Shown here: in pieces, positions 6,176 through 13,308 of the stretch
Layout of the letters: each line of letters begins with the position of its first letter
Position numbering within the stretch: the first letter of the stretch is position 1
Source of the DNA: Candidatus Latescibacterota bacterium
GTDB taxonomy: Bacteria; Latescibacterota; UBA2968; UBA8231
Reading direction: 5' to 3'
DNA: 17,297 bases
Assembly: GCA_022825185.1 (NCBI GenBank)
Contig: JAJDYK010000026.1
Location: forward strand, 1-17,297
Notes under the pieces: generated by a model
Databases searched by the model: none
Seen by the model: the letters and a program-made list of their open reading frames with translations, nothing else
Told to the model about the DNA's origin: nothing
Translations under genes and position numbers: made by a program

Positions 6176-7819
6176 ATGCGATAAAGTGGAGGTGGAGGGA
6201 GTAAAAACGAACTCACTCGACACGGTCACGCGTACCGCATCCGAGCAGTTGTTGGTGGTATCGTGCTCGCCAGAGACGCTCTGGACGCAAGCCCCGTAGT
6301 AGTAGCTACCCGCTTCCTCTGGGGCCGTCAAAGAAAGCGACTTTGCAACGACGTTGGCCGTCTCTAGATTTACGACATCAGCGCTGATTTGGGTGTCGTC
6401 TGAAGTGATGGTTGCGTCAGTCGAGCTATAGTAGAACAGTACGGTCGGTTCGGGTTCACCACCCCCTTGGTTGCGCACCGTCGCCCGTAGCGTGAACGGC
6501 TGCTCAAACGCCAAGGTGCTATCGCTTACCGAAGCCGACACCACTAAGTCCAACGGGCCAACCACGTGAAGCGTGTAGTCGCCTGTATCCCAAGAAGAGG
6601 ATCCCTCTATTCGTATGTAGTAGGTCCCGGCACTGACAGGAGCGGAGACCCAAAAATTCCAGCCCTCACCACCATCGTCATTACGGTCCAAGACGTTGCC
6701 AGAGCCATCCAAAATATAGCCCTCGGTATCTGTGTTGCCCGTCGTATAGGCGGTCAAGGTGCCCGCACTGCTCATCTCAACGACGAAGTAATCCTCATCC
6801 CTCTCAGATAGCGAGCCGGGAGTCGAGCTTCCTAAATCGACCGGAGTCGCCCCCTCCAGGGTGTCGTCGGGATCTTGGCCGATGCTCGGCGGCAATGACG
6901 GATCGGATGGATTGCTGAGGTATCGGAGAAGGAGCACCGAGTCAGCTACGTCAACCAAGCCATCGCCGTTCACATCGCCACGCGAAATATCGCCGTTGTT
7001 GGGCAGCACAATGGACGAATCCACGCTATACAGCAGCACATACAGCACATCGAAGACATCGACGTAGCCATTGCCGTCCACATCCCCCAAAGCCCCACCT
7101 GCGGCACGCTTCAGCCGCGCACCGTCGTGCTCTTCAGCTACAATATCTACCTCATCAACTCCCACCCGAAAAGTCGGGTTCACATAGGGCATCAACCCCG
7201 CTCCCGAAACGGTCAACCCATAGACCGAGCCATCCGCTTCCACCGCACCCTCGCCTGCCGACCGCACCGATCTTGGAGCGGCCCCCACAGCCGGAATCCC
7301 AGCCTGCCCATCCACCAACACCATCCGACGACTCTCCGTCATTCCGCCGCTGCTCAGCCGGTAGATATACACCCCCGCTCCTACGGCTCGCCCCGCCGCA
7401 TCCGTAGCATCCCATTGCGCCGTATGCACCCCCGCCGCCTGTTCCGCATCCACCAACGTCGCCAAACGCTGCCCCAGCAGGTTAAACACCTCCAGCCGCA
7501 CATGGGCAGATGTCGGCAGTTGGTAGGGTATGATCGTGGAAGGATTGAACGGATTGGGGTAATTCTGCCCCAAGGCAAAATGAGTCGGCAGAGCCGTCCC
7601 CCTAGCCGTAGAAAACGCTCGCAACGGCAGCGCGAAATGCCCACTCTCGTCCGTGGTCGTGCCGACGAACCGGCGCAGATCGGTCCAATCAAACAGCCGC
7701 ACCTGCACCCCAGCCGCGGGCTGCCCGGACGACAGCCGCACCCGACCTTCAAGGAGAGATTCTGCGCCGACGCTAACGCTCAGCACCAGCCCGATGAAAC
7801 TGACGATAAACGACTTCAT
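5492..7819 (-). CDS. Secreted multidomain protein 1: FlgD-like, dockerin-like, PPC, CARDB, YWTD propeller
   Basis: A 775-residue exported protein. A Sec signal peptide (1-19, ending SVSVGA) is followed by a carboxypeptidase-regulatory-like beta sandwich (about 23-68) and a FlgD-like/type IX-style module (83-170, starting LGQNYPNPFNPST and including GVYIYRLSSGG). After a beta-rich spacer come two dockerin-like calcium loops, GDVDGNGYVD (245-254) and GDVNGDGLVD (281-290). A PPC domain (about 317-420) and a CARDB domain (about 421-533, cysteines 511 and 525) follow, then five YWTD blades (549-775). Such modules bind partners, sugars or surfaces; no enzyme domain is seen. Blade loops vary in length, and one blade has Cys for Tyr (C708). 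The start has AAGGA about 9 bases upstream. It is a paralogue of the two following minus-strand genes. The ligand is unknown. Confidence 0.9.
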   Translation of the reverse strand: MKSFIVSFIGLVLSVSVGAESLLEGRVRLSSGQPAAGVQVRLFDWTDLRRFVGTTTDESGHFALPLRAFSTARGTALPTHFALGQNYPNPFNPSTIIPYQLPTSAHVRLEVFNLLGQRLATLVDAEQAAGVHTAQWDATDAAGRAVGAGVYIYRLSSGGMTESRRMVLVDGQAGIPAVGAAPRSVRSAGEGAVEADGSVYGLTVSGAGLMPYVNPTFRVGVDEVDIVAEEHDGARLKRAAGGALGDVDGNGYVDVFDVLYVLLYSVDSSIVLPNNGDISRGDVNGDGLVDVADSVLLLRYLSNPSDPSLPPSIGQDPDDTLEGATPVDLGSSTPGSLSERDEDYFVVEMSSAGTLTAYTTGNTDTEGYILDGSGNVLDRNDDGGEGWNFWVSAPVSAGTYYIRIEGSSSWDTGDYTLHVVGPLDLVVSASVSDSTLAFEQPFTLRATVRNQGGGEPEPTVLFYYSSTDATITSDDTQISADVVNLETANVVAKSLSLTAPEEAGSYYYGACVQSVSGEHDTTNNCSDAVRVTVSSEFVFTPSTSTLSHMYWTALDAGIIYRANLDGSNAEPLLTRSNEALFGLALDVAGGQIYWTALTVTLTASEGGIYRANLDGSNVEPLLTGEFFPFSLALDVAGGQIYWTGIDPEAEEGGIYRANLDGSNVEALIAEPEHSIPFSLALDAAGGQIYWTAWTAIDPEGFAEEGIICRANLDGSNVEALIAEHSIPGFLALDVAGGQIYWTATEGSIYRANLDGSNVETLITGMEDAAVIVLGP

Positions 7820-7840
7820 AGGTCATATTCCTTATACAGC

Positions 7841-7855
7841 GATGTGATGTGATGT
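7841..7855. repeat. (gatgt)x3 microsatellite in the leader of secreted protein 1
   Basis: Three exact pentamers lie 22 bases upstream of the ATG at 7819, just before the ribosome-binding site. Copy number is low. Slippage could alter spacing of upstream elements, but there is no evidence that it does. Confidence 0.6.
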
Positions 7856-7895
7856 ATTGAGTCGCCGTGGTAGTTATTGAGAGACCTCTATGTTG

Positions 7896-7920
7896 AATTG
7901 TCGATCACCTTTCGACAATT
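7896..7920. repeat. Second inverted repeat in the gap between paralogues 1 and 2
   Basis: Perfect 9-bp arms aattgtcga (7896-7904) and tcgacaatt (7912-7920) with a 7-base loop. It lies between the palindromic element copy 2 and the leader of the first paralogue. There is no U-run on either side, so an operator or RNA structure is as likely as a terminator. It is not present at copy 1. Confidence 0.5.
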
Positions 7921-7927
7921 GGAAAGC

Positions 7928-7964
7928 GGCTCGCCTTCGTGCGCGTGGGCAGTGAAGGCGAGCC
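7928..7964. terminator. Palindromic element, copy 2, after secreted protein 2
   Basis: Arms ggctcgccttcg (7928-7939) and tgaaggcgagcc (7953-7964) with the same 13-base loop as copy 1. The innermost pair is changed (c to t), giving G-U on the plus strand. It lies 19 bases beyond the stop codon of secreted protein 2, matching the 19-base distance of copy 1 from secreted protein 1. The flanking gaaagc and the A-run between palindrome and stop are also conserved, so the element moved with the gene's 3' end. Confidence 0.65.
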
Positions 7965-7983
7965 AGTAAAAAGGGCCGGTGTT

Positions 7984-8604
7984 TCAAGGACCGAGGGCGA
8001 TGACGAGTGGCTCGTTCAGTCCGGTGACGAGGGATTCGATGTTGGACCCGTCCAAGGACGCACGATAGATGACACCCTCCTCCAGGGACGTCCAGTATAT
8101 CTGGCCTCCAGCCACGTCTAGGGCCAAGCCAAGTGGCTCGTTCAGTCCGGTGATGAGAGCTTCGACATTGGACCCGTCCAAGGACGCACGATAGATGACA
8201 CCTTCCTCCAGGGACGTCCAATACATCTGGCCCCCAGCCACGTCCAAAGCCAAGTCGATCGGCTCGTTCAGTCCAGCGATAAGGACTTCAATGTTGGACC
8301 CGTCCAAGGACGCACGATAAATGATACCCTCGGACCAAGACATCCAGTACATCTGGCCCTCAGCCACGTCCAAAGCTAGGGCTTCTGGGTTGTCCAATCC
8401 GGTGATGAGGGCTTCAACGTTGGACCCGCCCAAGGACGCACGATAAATGATACCCTCATTCGGAGATGTCCAATACATCTGGCCCCCAGCCACGTCCAAA
8501 GCCAAGACGACAGGGTCGTCCAATCCGGTGACGAGAGCTTCGACATTGGTGCCATCCAAGGACGCACGATAGATGACGCCCTCATTCGGAGATGTCCAGT
8601 ACAT
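7984..8604 (-). repeat. Five tandem 126-bp (42-codon) YWTD units in secreted protein 2
   Basis: Four full 126-bp units and one 38-codon final unit. Adjacent units are very similar in DNA as well as protein: gttggacccgtccaaggacg recurs exactly in three of the five, and the other two differ at one to three bases. This suggests recent duplication or homogenisation. The last unit ends in the strand PLVIALGP. Confidence 0.92.
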
Positions 8605-10242
8605 ATGCGACAAGGTGGAGGGTTCAGGGGGTGTATAAACGAAATCACTCGACACGGTCACACGCACCGCATCCGAGCAGTTGTTATCGGTGTTGTGCTC
8701 GTCAAAGACGCTCTGGACGCAGGCCCCGTAGTAGTAGCTACCCGCTGCCGCCGGAGCCGTCAAAGAAAGCGACTTCGCGACGACGTTGGACGTTTCTAGA
8801 CTTACGACATCGGCGCTGAGTTGAGTGTCGTCCGACGCGATCGTTGCGTCGGACGAGCGGTAGTAGAACAGCACCGTAGGCTCCGGTTCACCACCCCCTT
8901 GATTGCGCACCGTCGCCCGCAGCGTGAACGGCTGCCCAAACGCCAAGGTGCTATCGCTTACCGAAGCCGACACCACTAAGTCCAACGGGCCAACCACGTG
9001 AAGCGTGTAGTCGCCTGTTTCGAAGCCCTCTACTCGTATGTAGTACGTGCCGGCACTAACAGAAGTAGAGACCCGAAAATTGAAACCCCTACCACCATCA
9101 TCATCCTCATCCAAGACGTTGCCAGAGCTGTCCAAAATAGAGCCGTAAGTATCCGTGCCGCCCGTCGTATAGACTGTCAAGGTGCCCGAATCGCTCATCT
9201 CAATGATGAAGAGATCCGCAGCCTCCTCTGATAGCGAGCCAGAAGTCGAGCTTCCTAAAGACACCTCCGTCGCCTCAGCAAGGTCGTCGGCATCCTGGAC
9301 GATACGGCCGATGTCCGGCGGCAACGCGGGATCGAATGGATTGCTGAGGTATCGGAGAAGGAGCACGGCGTCGGCGAGATCAACCATGCCATCGCCATTC
9401 ACATCACCACGCGAAATATCGCCGTTGTTGGGCAGCACAATGGACGAATCCACGCTATACAGCAGCACATACAGCACATCGAAAACATCGACGTAGCCAT
9501 TGCCGTCCACATCCCCCAAAACCCCGCCTGCGGCGCGCTTCAGCCGCGCACTGCCGTGCTTTTCAACCACAATGTCCACCTCATCAACCCCTACTCGAAA
9601 AGCCGGATTCACATACGCGACCAACCCCTCGCCCGAAACAGTCAACCCATAAACCGAGCCATCCGCTTCCACCAGCCCCCCGACCGTCGTCCCCACCGAT
9701 TCCAGAGCCGCCCTCACCGCCGGAATCCCCGCCTGCCCATCCACCAACACCATCCGCCGACTCTCCGTCTGCTCGCCGACGCTCAGCCGATAGATATACA
9801 CCCCCGCTCCCACGGCTCGTCCCGCCGCATCCGTAGCATCCCATTGCACTGTGTGCATCCCCGCCGCCTGTTCCGCATCCACCAACGTCGCCAAGCGCTG
9901 CCCCAGCAGGTTGAACACCTCCAGCCGCACATGGGCAGCCGTCGGCAGTTGGTAGGGAATGATAGTGGAAGGATTAAACGGATTGGGGTAATTCTGCCCC
10001 AGGGCAAAATCGGTCGGCAGAGCCGTGCCTCCTGAGAGCGTTTGTAGAGACAGCGCAAAAAAACCAGCCGCATCCGTTGTCGTGCCGACGAATCGGCGCA
10101 GATCGGTCAGATCAAACAGTCGCACCTGCACGCCGGCCGCGGGCTGCCCAGACGACAGACTCACCCGACCTTCAAGGAGGGGCTCCGCGCCGACGCTGAC
10201 GCTCAGCACCAATCCGATCAAACTGCCGATCAACGACTTCAT
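7984..10242 (-). CDS. Secreted multidomain protein 2, close paralogue of protein 1
   Basis: 752 residues with the same module order as protein 1: signal peptide (1-19), carboxypeptidase-regulatory-like domain (23-68), FlgD-like module (81-168, LGQNYPNPFNPST), spacer, dockerin-like calcium loops GDVDGNGYVD (243-252) and GDVNGDGMVD (279-288), PPC (about 317-417), CARDB (about 419-532) and five YWTD blades (547-752). Here the blades are uniform 42-residue units (IYRASLDGSNVE core) without the acidic loop insertions of protein 1. An in-frame ATG exists 33 bases further upstream, but AAGGAG sits 8 bases before the ATG at 10242 and that start gives a normal signal peptide. Export to the periplasm or surface is inferred; the role is probably adhesive or scaffold-like. 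It lacks the TAR insertion before GTALPT that proteins 1 and 3 share. Confidence 0.9.
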   Translation of the reverse strand: MKSLIGSLIGLVLSVSVGAEPLLEGRVSLSSGQPAAGVQVRLFDLTDLRRFVGTTTDAAGFFALSLQTLSGGTALPTDFALGQNYPNPFNPSTIIPYQLPTAAHVRLEVFNLLGQRLATLVDAEQAAGMHTVQWDATDAAGRAVGAGVYIYRLSVGEQTESRRMVLVDGQAGIPAVRAALESVGTTVGGLVEADGSVYGLTVSGEGLVAYVNPAFRVGVDEVDIVVEKHGSARLKRAAGGVLGDVDGNGYVDVFDVLYVLLYSVDSSIVLPNNGDISRGDVNGDGMVDLADAVLLLRYLSNPFDPALPPDIGRIVQDADDLAEATEVSLGSSTSGSLSEEAADLFIIEMSDSGTLTVYTTGGTDTYGSILDSSGNVLDEDDDGGRGFNFRVSTSVSAGTYYIRVEGFETGDYTLHVVGPLDLVVSASVSDSTLAFGQPFTLRATVRNQGGGEPEPTVLFYYRSSDATIASDDTQLSADVVSLETSNVVAKSLSLTAPAAAGSYYYGACVQSVFDEHNTDNNCSDAVRVTVSSDFVYTPPEPSTLSHMYWTSPNEGVIYRASLDGTNVEALVTGLDDPVVLALDVAGGQMYWTSPNEGIIYRASLGGSNVEALITGLDNPEALALDVAEGQMYWMSWSEGIIYRASLDGSNIEVLIAGLNEPIDLALDVAGGQMYWTSLEEGVIYRASLDGSNVEALITGLNEPLGLALDVAGGQIYWTSLEEGVIYRASLDGSNIESLVTGLNEPLVIALGP

Positions 10243-10250
10243 AGCCTTCA

Positions 10251-10256
10251 CTCCTT
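10251..10256 (-). promoter_or_regulatory. Ribosome-binding site AAGGAG for secreted protein 2
   Basis: Eight bases before the ATG at 10242. It favours this start over the upstream in-frame ATG at 10275. Confidence 0.75.
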
Positions 10257-10275
10257 TATAAAATGTCTTAGCCAC

Positions 10276-10292
10276 GCTACGCTCAGCGTAGC
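10276..10292. repeat. Small palindrome at the end of the paralogue 3 remnant
   Basis: gctacgct and agcgtagc are separated by one base and cover the stop codon of the frameshifted C-terminal remnant. A real hairpin would have about 6 bp and a 5-base loop. On the minus strand it is followed by gtggctaagacatttt, a weak terminator tail. Confidence 0.4.
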
Positions 10293-10488
10293 AGGGTGAG
10301 TTTGCGCGTCAAAATGCCGTTGGTGGTCTCCAGTCGATAAAAGTAGATGCCGCTGGCCAAGGGGCAACCTTCGTCGTCTTGGGCTTCCCAAGGGAGCCGG
10401 TGGTAGCCCGCCTGCTGCGACCCCTTGCTCTGAACGCGAGTTGTCCAACGGAAGCAGGGCTGCGTTAGCTTGGGTATTGCTGAGATCA
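10283..10488 (-). pseudogene. Frameshifted C-terminal FlgD/T9SS-type sorting domain of secreted protein 3
   Basis: Just past the TGA of secreted protein 3 the minus strand reads AGYHRLPWEAQDDEG, then PLASGIYFYRLETTNG and TRKLTLLR before a TGA at 10283. This is the classic ending of FlgD-like/type IX-style C-terminal domains. Two single-base changes reconnect it: removing one T of GGTTGA at 10491-10492 passes the stop in frame, and removing one G of the GGGG run at 10421-10424 enters the domain frame. The repaired protein would be about 70 residues longer. Either the gene is decaying, the shifts are sequencing errors, or the domain is made by frameshifting. Without repair the fragment has no good start and is probably not expressed alone. 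Confidence 0.75.
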
Positions 10489-12396
10489 TCAACCGTCGTC
10501 ACTAATTGTGACTGGCACAGCACGGGAGCAGTTGTTTGTGCTATCGGACTCTCCTAGCAAAACCCCAACACAGGCCCCATAGTAGTACGTGCCCGGAATC
10601 GAAGGGACCTTCACATACCCCCGCCGTTCGTCGCTACTTTCAAAAGGGTCAAGAGAATGCACGTACTCATCAGTATCCACTTCCACATCGCTTGTCGAGA
10701 TTGTCTCATCTGTTGAGAGATAATAGCGCAAAGTAATAAAAGAAGGAGTAGTCACAGAACCTAGGTTTAGCACTGTCGCACTCAGATAAATGTATCCGCT
10801 GGCATTCGGGCTCCTATTATCCATTGAGAGTTCCACAGCTAGGTCTGCGCCAAGAAATAACCCCTCCCGATGCACTAGATCAGGTCCGTTGTAATTGGCT
10901 ATTGCACCTGCGTCCACGATGAACTTCAGATAATTCCCTGTGCTAGTGCCATCGAAGATCAATTCAACCTTCACTTCGGTATCGCTGGCGCGGCTCACAC
11001 TGGAAATGTTGACACCTGCATTGTCTGGCCCCCACACCTGTACTCCATCTTGGATGTTGGTGATGGACTGTTCATAAGTGTGATCGATCAGCCGCAACGT
11101 GACCGCGCTTTCAGACACTACCGCCGCGACCAGCAACGGAGCCCAATCAGCGCGAACCAGTTGTGAACAGCCTTCACTATTGCAGGCCTTTACCCAGTAT
11201 CCATTATAAAAGTAGTTAGTGTCTTGCCCAACGCTTGTGTTATTCACTGTGGCTATCTTCACACAGCCTTCGGGGCAACTTGGGGAAAAAACAGATGCTC
11301 CGTCCCAATATACTTCATAGAAAGTTGCTTTTGGAGAAGGATCCCAAGAGACGCTATGCTTTGTATCTTTCCCATACTCCAACCTTACATTTGCAGGGGG
11401 GGTTGGGGGACTATCCTCAGCAAGGTCCGGGTCTAGGCTATCTGCGGCAGTGATCGTTTGGCCGATACCCTCGGGTAACAGAGGATCTGACGGATCGACG
11501 CTGTACGTCCCGATTAGATAGGCGTCTATAAAGTCGATCCGGCCATCGTAGTTTACGTCGCCGAGAGAAATATTAGCGTTGCTCGGCAGGTCGATGGTGG
11601 GATAGACGCTGTACATCGCCACAATCAACGCATCGACGATATCGACGACCCCGTTGCCGTCCACATCCCCGAGAATCCCTTCCTCCGCCACCTTCGGTCG
11701 CGGCGTACTACCGGAGGCTTCGACCACCAAATCCACCGGGGCCATGCCTGCCTCGACTCGGAAGGCTGGGACTACATAGGGGGTGATACCTTGGCCCGAA
11801 ACGACCAAGCCGTACTGCCGATCTTGGGCAACCTCTGCTAGCGACACCGGCTGTATCGTCCCCACCGCCGGCACCCCCGCCTGCCCGTCGATGAGCACCA
11901 TGCGCCCTGTCTGACGTTTCGCGCCTACCGTTAGCCGATAAATGTACACCCCCGCACTCACTGCCTGCCCCGCCGCATTGGTCGCATCCCACAGCGCGGT
12001 ATGCGCCCCCGCCGCCTGTTCTGCATCCACCAATGTCGCCAGCCGCTGCCCCAGCAGGTTAAACACCTCCAGCCTCACAAGGGACGACGCCGACAGGTGA
12101 TAGGGAATGATCGTCGAGGGATTAAACGGATTGGGGTAATTCTGCCCCAGGGCAAAATCGGTCGGCAGAGCCGTGCCCCTAGCCGTAGAGAACGTTTGCA
12201 GCGACAGCGCAAAATGTCCGGTCTCGTCCGTGGTCGTGCCGACGGATCGGCGCAGATTGGTCAGATCAAACAGCCGCACTTGGACGCCAACGGCTGGTTG
12301 CCCAGATGACAGGCGCACCCGGCCTTCAAGAAGAGATTCTGCGCCGACGCTGACGCTTAGCATCAATCCGATGAGACTGCCGACAAACGATTTCAT
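10489..12396 (-). CDS. Secreted multidomain protein 3, paralogue with FN3 and CARDB cargo, C-terminally truncated
   Basis: 635 residues. The first 310 match proteins 1 and 2: signal peptide (1-19), carboxypeptidase-regulatory-like domain, FlgD-like module (83-170), and calcium loops GDVDGNGVVD (243-252) and GDVNYDGRID (279-288). The cargo differs: an FN3-like domain (about 334-415), a beta region of unassigned type (about 418-515) and a CARDB domain (about 516-630) ending near NNCSRAVPVTISDDG. The FN3 has two cysteine pairs, SCPEGC (about 373-378) and ACNSEGC (about 404-410), suitable for disulfides in an exported protein. There is no PPC or YWTD region. The ATG at 12396 has AAGGAG 8 bases upstream; a longer in-frame start at 12432 would hide the signal peptide. 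The stop at 10489 looks premature because sorting-domain sequence follows in other frames. Confidence 0.88.
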   Translation of the reverse strand: MKSFVGSLIGLMLSVSVGAESLLEGRVRLSSGQPAVGVQVRLFDLTNLRRSVGTTTDETGHFALSLQTFSTARGTALPTDFALGQNYPNPFNPSTIIPYHLSASSLVRLEVFNLLGQRLATLVDAEQAAGAHTALWDATNAAGQAVSAGVYIYRLTVGAKRQTGRMVLIDGQAGVPAVGTIQPVSLAEVAQDRQYGLVVSGQGITPYVVPAFRVEAGMAPVDLVVEASGSTPRPKVAEEGILGDVDGNGVVDIVDALIVAMYSVYPTIDLPSNANISLGDVNYDGRIDFIDAYLIGTYSVDPSDPLLPEGIGQTITAADSLDPDLAEDSPPTPPANVRLEYGKDTKHSVSWDPSPKATFYEVYWDGASVFSPSCPEGCVKIATVNNTSVGQDTNYFYNGYWVKACNSEGCSQLVRADWAPLLVAAVVSESAVTLRLIDHTYEQSITNIQDGVQVWGPDNAGVNISSVSRASDTEVKVELIFDGTSTGNYLKFIVDAGAIANYNGPDLVHREGLFLGADLAVELSMDNRSPNASGYIYLSATVLNLGSVTTPSFITLRYYLSTDETISTSDVEVDTDEYVHSLDPFESSDERRGYVKVPSIPGTYYYGACVGVLLGESDSTNNCSRAVPVTISDDG

Positions 12397-12404
12397 AAGG
12401 TCTG

Positions 12405-12410
12405 CTCCTT
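12405..12410 (-). promoter_or_regulatory. Ribosome-binding site AAGGAG for secreted protein 3
   Basis: Eight bases before the ATG at 12396, the same spacing as in secreted protein 2. It decides the start against an ATG at 12432. Confidence 0.75.
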
Positions 12411-12446
12411 TATCCGGTGCGTAAAATAACAAATTGACGGCAAAAG

Positions 12447-13196
12447 TCAGACGATCCGCTGCGTCACCACGCCGTGCAGATCCATCTCAAAGTCGATATC
12501 GACTACCGGCGGCCGGGCGTAGTGCCAACACACGCCGTGTCGCCGCGCCGCGCCCATCATCGGCAGGAGAATTTCTTCGAGGATTTCCGCTAAGGGATAG
12601 ATGGTGTACACGTCAACCGCGTCGATCAGATCCCACGTCCCGCCGAGACCCGCGAGCCGCTCGCCCATAACCTGCGCCACATAAGCGGCCTTCTCGCGCA
12701 TGGCAGCGGGCGAAGTGTCGCCCAGACGGATAATCCCCTCGGTCACGAGGTGCCCCTCCCGCAATTCGCCAGCACCAGCTACAATCAGCGTCTTACGGTC
12801 GATCCGGTCGTTGGGAACCGCGTAGGAAAAGGCGTACAGCGAAGGCACAGCCGGCGGATCGAACGCCGGCGCAACATTCGTACGCGCCACCGGATTGAGC
12901 TCATCCACGTACAAACCCCATGCCTTCAGAACGGTGCAGTACTCGCGGTTAAAGTCAATGAACCCCTGCATGGTAAAGGGCGCGGGCGAGCGCAGTTCCA
13001 TCGCGCAGAGCGAGACGCGGTCGCAGCCTTCCGCCGCCAGATGCGCATCCACGCGCTCAAAGCCCTCGCGCCAAGGCAGCGGCTCGGCCAGCACAACGCG
13101 GACGATCTCCCAGCCCGGCTCGGCGACGACACCACAGGAATAGGGGTCAATGCCCTGGAGAAAGCGATAGTGTCCTTTGGGATGTGCAATCAGCAT
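12447..13196 (-). CDS. Putative CnbZ/RidA-like deaminase family protein
   Basis: 249-residue soluble protein beginning MLIAHPKGHYRFLQGIDPYS. From memory it resembles the family that includes the 2-amino-5-chloromuconate deaminase CnbZ and related RidA/YjgF-like proteins. Shared features are the N-terminal block (Y-R-F-x-x-G with PYS-x-GV), the LCAMELRSPAPFT block (about 63-75), LNPVARTNVAP (about 100-110) and YAFSYAVP (about 120-127). No substrate can be derived from sequence and no aromatic-degradation gene is nearby. The ATG at 13196 has GAGG 4 bases upstream. It diverges from a D-2-hydroxyacid dehydrogenase across a 112-bp gap, and secreted protein 3 starts 50 bases past its stop on the same strand. 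The family call is tentative; that it is a real gene is near certain. Confidence 0.6.
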   Translation of the reverse strand: MLIAHPKGHYRFLQGIDPYSCGVVAEPGWEIVRVVLAEPLPWREGFERVDAHLAAEGCDRVSLCAMELRSPAPFTMQGFIDFNREYCTVLKAWGLYVDELNPVARTNVAPAFDPPAVPSLYAFSYAVPNDRIDRKTLIVAGAGELREGHLVTEGIIRLGDTSPAAMREKAAYVAQVMGERLAGLGGTWDLIDAVDVYTIYPLAEILEEILLPMMGAARRHGVCWHYARPPVVDIDFEMDLHGVVTQRIV

Positions 13197-13239
13197 GACG
13201 CCTCAAGGTCGCCCACGCCATCCTAAGCGTCAAGGTCTC

Positions 13240-13267
13240 TTGCTGAAACGGACGCCTTCTTTATATT
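13240..13267 (+). promoter_or_regulatory. Candidate sigma-70-type promoter for the dehydrogenase-trxB pair
   Basis: -35-like TTGCTG at 13240-13245, 16-base spacer, and -10-like TATATT at 13262-13267. Transcription would begin near 13274, about 35 bases before the ATG at 13309. It lies in the 112-bp divergent gap, which also contains two direct copies of caaggtc. Confidence 0.45.
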
Positions 13268-13308
13268 CCCCTCCTCTTGCAACTCAATCCCAAACCCCTA
13301 ATGCTCAA

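Noticed and set aside
7127..7852. 241-codon plus-strand frame
   Set aside because: It is antisense to the conserved chassis of secreted protein 1. A similar antisense frame recurs at 9556-10035 only because the paralogues share DNA.
7984..8604. Regular direct repeats that could suggest a CRISPR array
   Set aside because: Period is 126 bp, the whole unit (not just a repeat) is conserved, and it is in frame with YWTD blades of a coding gene.
10248..10523. 91-codon minus-strand frame as an independent small gene
   Set aside because: Only its first part matches the frameshift-repaired reading of protein 3. The rest is out of frame with the sorting-type domain, and there is no ribosome-binding site.
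13177..13308. N-terminal extension of the D-2-hydroxyacid dehydrogenase
   Set aside because: The extra 44 residues are not family-like, overlap the divergent gene's start and cover the likely promoter.
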